Assembly: GCA_026785985.1 (NCBI GenBank)
Contig: JAJAYX010000105.1
Location: 1 to 5,485, forward strand
Length of the DNA stretch: 5,485 bases
Direction: 5' to 3'
Source of the DNA: Rudanella sp.
Lineage (GTDB): Bacteria > Bacteroidota > Bacteroidia > Cytophagales > Spirosomataceae
Below the pieces are notes generated by a model. It was not told the origin of the DNA. It saw only the letters and a program-made list of their open reading frames with translations, and did not search any database. Below are positions 1 to 5,032 of the stretch, one piece after another. The position numbers and the translations under genes are program-made. The stretch's first letter is position 1. Each line of letters begins with the position of its first letter.

Positions 1-123
1 GATATTGGGGCCCTGAAGCGAGCACAGGCCGGCCCAACGATCGAATAATAGAACCAGTGTCAGGACATTACGGTATGAAAGGGCAAAATCGGCCGAGGCC
101 ATCTACAAAAATTACCCCCATAA
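1..123. other. Left-edge stretch downstream of cobA, no supported gene
   Basis: I find no gene here that I can defend. On the minus strand an open frame starts at an ATG at 102 and runs to the window edge (34 codons, beginning MASADFALSYRN). It has no recognisable motif and no convincing ribosome site. On the plus strand one frame enters from the edge and stops at TAA 46-48 (ending AGPTIE), so this could be the tail of a convergent gene. Neither is long enough to judge. There is no clear hairpin plus T-run that would terminate cobA in this interval. Confidence 0.4.
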
Positions 124-906
124 TCAGGTGAGGTCGGCTGGCATCGAATCCTCGGCCGAAATTTGCGTAACGGCCGAACTGATGCAGTGTGCCGATCTGC
201 CAATAAGCCCCACCACCTCCCCCAACACAATCACGGCGGGGTTGCTAATGCCTTCGTTTTCAACTTGTTTCACAATACTCGACACGCGCCCAACCACCAT
301 TTTCTGGTCGGCGGTGGAGCCGTTCTGGATAATGGCAACGGGCAAATCGGCTTTGCCAACGCTACTGAAAAGGGCCGCAATTTTGGGTAATTGGTGAATA
401 CCCATCAGCACTACTACCGTGGCCGACGATTGAGCCGCCAACTGCAAATCATTGGATAATTCTCCGTCTTTGGTGGTGCCTGTCACGACCCAAAAACTCT
501 CGGCAACGCCCCGGCTGGTGAGCGGAACCCCCGCCAACGCAGGTACGGCATACGTACTCGAAATACCGGGAACAAGGGCCACTTCAATGCCATGTTGCCG
601 GGCAAATTCGGCCTCTTCGTAGCCCCGCCCAAACACAAACGGATCACCGCCTTTGAGCCGCACCACATGGCCATAATTCTGGGCGTAATGCACAATCAAA
701 GGGTTAATTTCTTCCTGCGTACACGAATACGCACCCTTGCGCTTACCTACATACACCTTGAGCGCGTCGGGGCGGCAATAGTCAAGCAGTTCGCGGGCCA
801 CAAGCGCGTCATACATGACCACATCAGCCGCTTCCAACGCCCGCACCGCTTTCAGCGTAATGAGTTCAGGATCACCGGGTCCGGCACCTACGAGGGTCAA
901 TTTCAT
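124..906 (-). CDS. cobA: Uroporphyrinogen-III C-methyltransferase (SUMT)
   Basis: A cytoplasmic SAM-dependent methyltransferase that methylates uroporphyrinogen III at C2 and C7 to give precorrin-2, the branch point to siroheme and cobalamin. At 260 aa it has the length of the stand-alone single-domain enzyme and is not the CysG fusion. Family signatures are visible: the N-terminal VGAGPGDPELITLKA block (residues 6-20, SAM site), YVGKRKG (52-58), VRLKGGDPFVFGRG (82-95) and the VPGISS...AGVPLTSRG block (112-133). No dehydrogenase/ferrochelatase domain is attached, so oxidation of precorrin-2 and iron insertion must be encoded elsewhere. Only 6 bases separate it from the sulfite reductase stop, so the two are almost certainly cotranscribed. 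This points to siroheme supply for that enzyme as its job. The ATG at 904-906 opens directly into the conserved first strand (MKLTLVGAGPG), which fixes the start. The symbol sumT is also used for this gene. Confidence 0.95.
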   Translation of the reverse strand: MKLTLVGAGPGDPELITLKAVRALEAADVVMYDALVARELLDYCRPDALKVYVGKRKGAYSCTQEEINPLIVHYAQNYGHVVRLKGGDPFVFGRGYEEAEFARQHGIEVALVPGISSTYAVPALAGVPLTSRGVAESFWVVTGTTKDGELSNDLQLAAQSSATVVVLMGIHQLPKIAALFSSVGKADLPVAIIQNGSTADQKMVVGRVSSIVKQVENEGISNPAVIVLGEVVGLIGRSAHCISSAVTQISAEDSMPADLT

Positions 907-912
907 AAAGAG

Positions 913-3114
913 TTAACTATCCTGCGCCTGCATCAGCTCATGCAGGGCGGGCATGCCTTCAAATTCGATTTGGCGTTCGCGGCAGGCAAGCACGGCAGTC
1001 AGGAATTGCTCCGATTGGGCCACAAAGTCGTTGGCGAACTCCTCTGATGGTTCCTGCTTGTTAATGCAGAATACCAGCGTCTTGAACTGAGCTTCTTCGC
1101 TATGAAAACCGTCTTCGCCAACAAACACGCGGTCGAACTCCGACACGATACCGTGTTGCGTGTTGGTGTTCACATCGCGGCTCATCAAAGCCGCTTTCGC
1201 GCTGGTAATGAACACGTTGTAGGCATGATAGAGCGCGTCGGCCCAGCGGCTTTCGGCTTGTGCTTCACGTGCCCAGGTGAGTTTTTCGGTGGCTTCGTCG
1301 AGGGTAGTGGCCACGAGGTCGATCATCACCCCTGCACATTCGCCCACACCCACTTCGGTAGTATATTGGCCAGTATGATCCCAGTCGATGAAGTCGTCGG
1401 CGGTCACGAGTTTCAGATCGGCAAGGGGTTTCAGCATGGCGTAGAAATATGGCTTACCCTTCCGCCCGTAGTAATCGTTGAAATATTCGCCCTCGAAAGC
1501 ATTGGTGTCGTAATCGCGCAATAGCAACCGAAGGGCATCGGGGCCGCGTTTGGTCGGAATCTTCACCACTTTATCGCCCAATTGACCTTCGCCTGCGCCA
1601 TTGAATCCACCACCAAGCAACACTTGCAGGGCGGGCATCACGGCGGCTCCACTCTTGATCGATGAGCCGTGGAAACCAATATTGCCCACCGAGTGCTGCC
1701 CGCAACCGTTCATGCACCCGCTGATTTTGATCTTGATATCGTTGTTGTAAACGATGTCTGGAAACTCGTTTAGCATCATCGTTTCCAATGCCCGCGTGAT
1801 GCCGTAGCTGCTCGAAATGGCGAGGTTACACGTGTCGGTGCCGGGGCAGGTCGTAATGTCGGCGGTCGTGTCGAAGCCGGGCGTAGCTAACCCCAGCGCG
1901 TCGAGTCCTTCGTGAAGCGCGACAAGGTTTTCGGGTTTCACAAACCGGAGCAGGTAACCCTGATTAACCGTCACCCGAATATCGTCGCCTGCGTATTGTT
2001 TCACTAAACCCGCCAACGCCCGCGCCGTATCCGACAGCATATCGCCCAGTAGCACCCGCAACTGCACCGCATACCACCCAGCCTGTTTCTGCTCGAAAAC
2101 GTTGGTTTTTAGCCAGGTTTGATACTGGATACTGGATCGGTTCGCCGATGCGATTGGATATTGGATATTAGCTATTGGTTCAAATTCTTTATCGAGTATT
2201 GGTGTCGCGTGTTTAGTTACGTCGGCAGACTGATCTAATATCCCTTGTCTAATATCCCATGTCTTGTTTTTCAACGCCTTCCACTCTTCAGCAATCCGGT
2301 TCTGGAATTCTTCCAGGCCAAGGTCGTTGAGGAGGTATTTCATACGGGCTTTGTGCCGTTTAGTGCGTTCACCATAGCGGTCGAACACGCGGATAACGGC
2401 CTCGATAAACGGTATAACCCGCTCTTCTTCAATGAATTCAGAAACGGTTTGAGCGGCAAACGGTTGCGCCCCCAAACCACCTCCCAAAAGCACTTTGAAG
2501 CCCTTACCCCCTTGCCCTTCACCCTTTTCCCGAATCCTCGGAATCAGACCAATGTCGTGCATGTAGCCGTAGGCCGAATCTTTCTCCGACGATGATAGCG
2601 CGATTTTGAACTTGCGGCCCATATCCTGGCAGATTGGGTTACGCAAAAAGTACTCAAAAATAGCGTGGGCATACGGCGAAATATCGAACGGCTCATCGGG
2701 GTCGATACCCCCACGGGCCGAACCCGTCACGTTCCGAACGGTGTTACCGCAAGCTTCTTTCAGGGTAATTCCCGCGTCTTCGAGTTCAGTCCAAAGCAGG
2801 GGCGAATCGGCAAGTTTCACAAAGTGAAGCTGAATATCCTGCCGGGTAGTGGCATGGAGGTTGCCGGTGGCATATTTGTCGGAAACATCAGCAATGCGGA
2901 TCAACTGATCGGCGGTGATGTGGCCATAGGGCAACTTAATGCGGATCATCTGCACGCCCGCTTGCCGCTGACCATAGACACCCCGCGCCAGCCGAAATTT
3001 GCGGAATTGCTCATCGGTCATCTGACCGCTGGCAAAGCCGCTGATCTTTTTCTGGAGGTCGACAATGTCGCGTTGGGCGGCTGGGCTGACGTTGGCGGAA
3101 AAGGCAACAGACAT
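913..3114 (-). CDS. Siroheme/[4Fe-4S] sulfite reductase with C-terminal HEPN-like domain
   Basis: A hemoprotein of the nitrite/sulfite reductase family, expected to reduce sulfite to sulfide with six electrons in assimilation. Order: first ferredoxin-like half-domain (about 45-110), first siroheme/cluster half (about 119-280), a linker (about 284-334), then the second ferredoxin-like (about 340-405) and cluster (about 415-560) halves. Cluster cysteines are C423, C429, C467 and C471 (C-x5-C and GCMNGC). Four basic residues match the anion-binding set of E. coli CysI: R91 in TTRQDIQLHF, R127 in GNTVRNVTG, and K168/K170 in RKFK. From memory, plant nitrite reductases have RKWN at the last site, so sulfite is the likelier substrate. 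Residues about 598-715 form an extension beyond the usual enzyme end and resemble HEPN/UPF0332 proteins. There is no flavin or NADPH domain, so electrons probably come from ferredoxin or a separate partner. The linker contains unusual short repeats. The ATG at 3112-3114 fits the normal N-terminus; the nearby ATG at 3117-3119 is out of frame. The gene heads the unit with cobA. Confidence 0.92.
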   Translation of the reverse strand: MSVAFSANVSPAAQRDIVDLQKKISGFASGQMTDEQFRKFRLARGVYGQRQAGVQMIRIKLPYGHITADQLIRIADVSDKYATGNLHATTRQDIQLHFVKLADSPLLWTELEDAGITLKEACGNTVRNVTGSARGGIDPDEPFDISPYAHAIFEYFLRNPICQDMGRKFKIALSSSEKDSAYGYMHDIGLIPRIREKGEGQGGKGFKVLLGGGLGAQPFAAQTVSEFIEEERVIPFIEAVIRVFDRYGERTKRHKARMKYLLNDLGLEEFQNRIAEEWKALKNKTWDIRQGILDQSADVTKHATPILDKEFEPIANIQYPIASANRSSIQYQTWLKTNVFEQKQAGWYAVQLRVLLGDMLSDTARALAGLVKQYAGDDIRVTVNQGYLLRFVKPENLVALHEGLDALGLATPGFDTTADITTCPGTDTCNLAISSSYGITRALETMMLNEFPDIVYNNDIKIKISGCMNGCGQHSVGNIGFHGSSIKSGAAVMPALQVLLGGGFNGAGEGQLGDKVVKIPTKRGPDALRLLLRDYDTNAFEGEYFNDYYGRKGKPYFYAMLKPLADLKLVTADDFIDWDHTGQYTTEVGVGECAGVMIDLVATTLDEATEKLTWAREAQAESRWADALYHAYNVFITSAKAALMSRDVNTNTQHGIVSEFDRVFVGEDGFHSEEAQFKTLVFCINKQEPSEEFANDFVAQSEQFLTAVLACRERQIEFEGMPALHELMQAQDS
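959..1321 (-). other. HEPN-like domain fused to the sulfite reductase (residues about 598-718)
   Basis: This is the part of the reductase that lies beyond the normal hemoprotein end. It is helical in character. The stretch ALYHAYNVFITSAKAAL (residues 627-643), followed by QHGIVSEFDRVFV (653-665), matches the familiar HEPN/UPF0332 pattern of an aromatic 'AYYAxFxAxxALL' helix, then 'tHsGvisxFgrxFV'. An R623-x6-H630 spacing is present, but I cannot say that it is the RNase-type catalytic motif of HEPN toxins. A regulatory or interaction role is an inference. The boundaries are approximate. Confidence 0.65.
2121..2177. repeat. Imperfect 7-bp GATAYTG repeats inside the reductase gene
   Basis: On the plus strand, GATACTG occurs twice in tandem at 2121-2134 and is followed by GAT. 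After a 15-base break come four head-to-tail heptamers at 2150-2177: GCGATTG, GATATTG, GATATTA, GCTATTG. The heptamer is not a multiple of three, so the protein (residues about 313-331) shows no simple amino-acid repeat, yet the frame stays open. The block sits in the linker between the two halves of the enzyme. Confidence 0.8.
2234..2261. repeat. Two 14-bp tandem units TCTAATATCCCWTG inside the reductase gene
   Basis: Unit 1 (2234-2247) and unit 2 (2248-2261) match at 13 of 14 bases, and TCTTG continues after the second. CTAATATCC, present in both units (2235-2243 and 2249-2257), is the exact reverse complement of GGATATTAG at 2163-2171. The two repeat blocks therefore form 9-bp inverted arms around 63 or 77 bases. 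Translated on the minus strand they give residues 286-294 of the reductase linker. Confidence 0.8.
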
Positions 3115-3135
3115 AACATGAAATAGTCTATAGAT

Positions 3136-3143
3136 TAAATATA
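3136..3143 (-). promoter_or_regulatory. Weak alternative -7-like box close to the reductase start
   Basis: The minus strand reads TATATTTA, one base off the Bacteroidota -7 consensus TAnnTTTG, and lies downstream of the terminator T-run. A promoter here would escape the terminator and give a leader of only about 20 bases. No TTG is found at the expected 19-base spacing, so support is weak. Confidence 0.2.
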
Positions 3144-3149
3144 CTACCT

Positions 3150-3187
3150 AAAAAAAACAAATGCCGGATGGTACGTCCGGCGTTTTG
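3150..3187 (-). terminator. Intrinsic terminator after the hydrolase pair
   Basis: On the minus strand the stem GCCGGA (3181-3176) pairs perfectly with TCCGGC (3168-3163) across a 7-base loop. An outer CAAA/TTTG pairing (3187-3184 with 3161-3158) can extend it, and eight Ts follow (3157-3150). It lies about 50 bases past the stop of the 3238-4050 gene, so its plain role is to end the hydrolase transcript. It also lies upstream of the sulfite reductase start at 3114 on the same strand, and downstream of a candidate promoter at 3204-3211. Confidence 0.8.
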
Positions 3188-3203
3188 ATTAAGTCTGTGA
3201 GTG

Positions 3204-3211
3204 CAAATGTA
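3204..3211 (-). promoter_or_regulatory. Candidate Bacteroidota -7 box (TACATTTG) for the sulfite reductase operon
   Basis: The minus strand carries TACATTTG, a full match to the TAnnTTTG -7 element of the Bacteroidota primary sigma factor. No clean TTG is seen about 19 bases upstream; only an A/T-rich TTTTC lies nearby (around 3226-3230). Transcription would start near 3199, giving a leader of about 85 bases that contains the hairpin and T-run at 3150-3187. Confidence 0.45.
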
Positions 3212-3237
3212 AGGATTTATGCAGTTGAAAAGTTCGT

Positions 3238-4050
3238 TTATAGGCCTGAAATTCTGCTCAACCAAACGCCCAAACCAGCTTGATAGTCTGTGAACCCGGC
3301 CAGATTCTTGTGCTTTCCCCCCTCAATCGTCGTAATTAACTCGGCGGGGTCGCGGTTCAGAAGCCGGGCCAATTTCAGGCTCGATTCATAGGGTATCAGC
3401 TCATCGTTGGTGCCGTGGAAAAAGTGCATCGGGCAGCGAACACGAATAATTCGTTCATCAGTTCGGAATTGATAGCGCATGAGTTTACCATAGGGATAGA
3501 TTGGCGCATGAAGCCACCACACCTCAGGAATGCTAAAATAGGGAGCTTCGAGCAGCAACAGACGCGGGTTGTGGTCGGCGGCAACTTTAGTGGCAATGCC
3601 CGTTCCGAGGGAGTAGCCGTATAAAAGAACCTGATTTTCAGGATACTGACTTAACACATGCTGATACATGAACTCAGCATCGCGATAAAATGTGGCCTCA
3701 TCGAACTCGCCTTTGCTTTTGCCAAATTGCCGGTAATCATACATCCAGACATCGTAGCCCCGGTTCAGAAATCGGTCGGCATATTGGCCCCAGCGGGTGA
3801 GATTGTCAGCATTACCATGAAAATAAAGCACCACGCCCCACTTTTGAGCAGCTTGCGTCGGGAAGAAAACCGCGTTGAGTTTAGCACCCGGCTCCGGCAC
3901 AAAATTGACCTCACGGAAGGAAAACGGAAATGAAAACCGAGTCGAATCGTCCAGCGGAACATTCCGAAACAGGAAAGTTGGTTGAAAAAAATAGATCAGC
4001 GGGTAGCCGAGGAGGTAAAACATGCCTAAAAAGATCATTGCCTTTTTCAT
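3238..4050 (-). CDS. Membrane-anchored alpha/beta hydrolase (intact copy)
   Basis: A serine hydrolase of the alpha/beta fold, in the BEM46/ABHD13-17-like group (often called S33-type or 'alpha/beta hydrolase'). The substrate is unknown; a lipid, ester or thioester is possible. At 270 aa it is complete. Residues about 4-22 form one hydrophobic N-terminal segment, a signal anchor. The catalytic parts are all visible: oxyanion-side FHGN (77-80), nucleophile S147 in YGYSLGTG, acid D216 in HGTNDELIP, and H247 in EGGKHKNL. The start overlaps the restored stop of the upstream paralogue as ATGA (4047-4050), so translation is probably coupled to it. A terminator follows about 50 bases after the stop. 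The protein is clearly related to its neighbour (shared FHGN, YPENQ, the S-L-G elbow, RTD..I..VRCP and GT...LIP), which points to tandem duplication. Confidence 0.85.
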   Translation of the reverse strand: MKKAMIFLGMFYLLGYPLIYFFQPTFLFRNVPLDDSTRFSFPFSFREVNFVPEPGAKLNAVFFPTQAAQKWGVVLYFHGNADNLTRWGQYADRFLNRGYDVWMYDYRQFGKSKGEFDEATFYRDAEFMYQHVLSQYPENQVLLYGYSLGTGIATKVAADHNPRLLLLEAPYFSIPEVWWLHAPIYPYGKLMRYQFRTDERIIRVRCPMHFFHGTNDELIPYESSLKLARLLNRDPAELITTIEGGKHKNLAGFTDYQAGLGVWLSRISGL

Positions 4051-4916
4051 GCGTTAAACTCAATATCGCCCATAATTTGTTGCTCGATGTTGCCGAAACG
4101 GTCGGTCAGAATGTCGCCTAGAATGCGGTGATAATCGTCAAATGAGGGCAAATCGTTGTGGCCCCCGCCCTGAATGGCCACCAAATGCGTGTTCAGGGGC
4201 GCAATTTTGGCTAACCGAATACTCTAACTAAGGGGAATCAGGCGTTCTTTGGTGCCGTTAATAATATAGACCGGACAGCGTACATACTTGATCCACTGAT
4301 CGGTGCGGATTTTGAACCGGAGAATAATCGAGACGGGCAAGAAGGGCAGAAACCGGTTGGTTAGTTGCGAGAAACTGTAATAAGGCGCGTCGAGAATAAG
4401 CATTTTGCAGCGCGTCACCGAAGCCAGTTTTGTGGCAAAGCCCGACCCCAGCGACCGCCCATACACCACAATCTGATTTTCGGGATAGTGATGCTCAAAG
4501 CGCATTCGGTGATAAATATGTTCCGCGTCTTTTTTGAGGTTGGTTTCTGTGCGCTTGCCGAAACTCTTGCCATAGCCCCGGTAGTCGATCATCAGTACAT
4601 CGTAGCCATAGCGCGAAAAATCGCGGGCATATTTCGACCACCCTTTCACGCTGCGGGTGTTGCCGTGGAAATACATCAGTAGGCCGCGCTTTGGTTTGAT
4701 AGCCGAATAGAACAGCAAGCCATTGATGTGGGCGTTGTCGCCCACCGAGAAATGGAGTTCTTTAAAGGGCGTGTTGTATTTGTACTCAAAATCGGACGAG
4801 AGCTTTTCTGGCTTAAAAATAAATCGTTCCTGAATCCAGTAGGCCAGCAAACACAGCGCAACATAGCCCGCAACGATCCAGGCAGCAGTTTGAAAGGTGA
4901 ACGTGAAGAGCAGCAT
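4047..4916 (-). pseudogene. Membrane-anchored alpha/beta hydrolase interrupted by an in-frame TAG
   Basis: Paralogue of the downstream hydrolase. The open part is 230 aa (4224-4916). It has a hydrophobic N-terminal anchor (about 4-27), FHGN at 83-86 and the nucleophile elbow YGRSLGSG with S155. A TAG at 4224-4226 (codon 231) follows GTKERLIPLS. Beyond it the same frame stays open for 58 more codons, with a family-like C-terminus. This includes the expected catalytic histidine in QGGGHND (H253) and ends at TGA 4047-4049, overlapping the next gene's ATG. So only one codon is wrong: the paralogue has LIPYESSLKLARL where this reads LIPLS-stop-SIRLAKI, and serine TCG changed to TAG is the simplest guess. 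As written, the product lacks the histidine and should be inactive. The acid position reads Glu (E224, GTKE) where the neighbour has Asp. A recent mutation and a sequencing error are both possible. I found no convincing promoter for it in the 116-base gap. Confidence 0.8.
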
Positions 4917-4933
4917 AGGAATCGCGATTGGGA

Positions 4934-4963
4934 TTGAATGTCAGCAAGATAGTAATAGTTTTG
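4934..4963 (+). promoter_or_regulatory. Bacteroidota-type promoter for the plus-strand gene at 5033
   Basis: TTG (4934-4936) and TAGTTTTG (4956-4963, matching TAnnTTTG) are separated by exactly 19 bases, the arrangement described for Bacteroidota housekeeping promoters. Transcription would start near 4970, leaving a leader of about 60 bases before the ATG at 5033. The site lies in the divergent gap between the two oppositely oriented genes. Confidence 0.65.
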
Positions 4964-5032
4964 GTAGGATGTTTGCCGACTACTCAGTAAGTTCGACTAA
5001 TGATTGCCGCTGCCTCCAAATCAAACCTCCTT

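Noticed and set aside
80..130. Plus-strand AEAIYKNYPHNQV resembling the hydrolases' DAE..Y...YPENQV segment, as if a third copy fragment lay here
   Set aside because: About five residues are missing between the two matching parts, the YGxSLG elbow does not follow, and the match runs into the 3' end of cobA on the other strand. Chance is the better reading.
89..159. Inverted repeat TCGGCCGAGG (89-98) and CCTCGGCCGA (150-159) as a possible cobA terminator
   Set aside because: The core TCGGCCGA is itself a palindrome, so the inverted match is easily met by chance. The 51-base loop and the missing T-run argue against a terminator, and one arm lies inside cobA.
592..1047. Plus-strand open frame of 151 codons across the cobA/reductase junction
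   Set aside because: It is antisense to two strongly supported genes and has no recognisable motif or promoter. High GC at third positions readily produces such shadows.
2121..2261. CRISPR array or insertion sequence at the repeat block
   Set aside because: The units are 7-14 bases with no regular spacers and lie inside a conserved reading frame. No transposase or terminal inverted repeats with target duplications are present.
3115..3200. SAM-type riboswitch in the leader of the sulfite reductase
   Set aside because: The leader is short and holds only one clear hairpin plus a T-run. I cannot see the conserved core of any SAM riboswitch class, so only a terminator is called.
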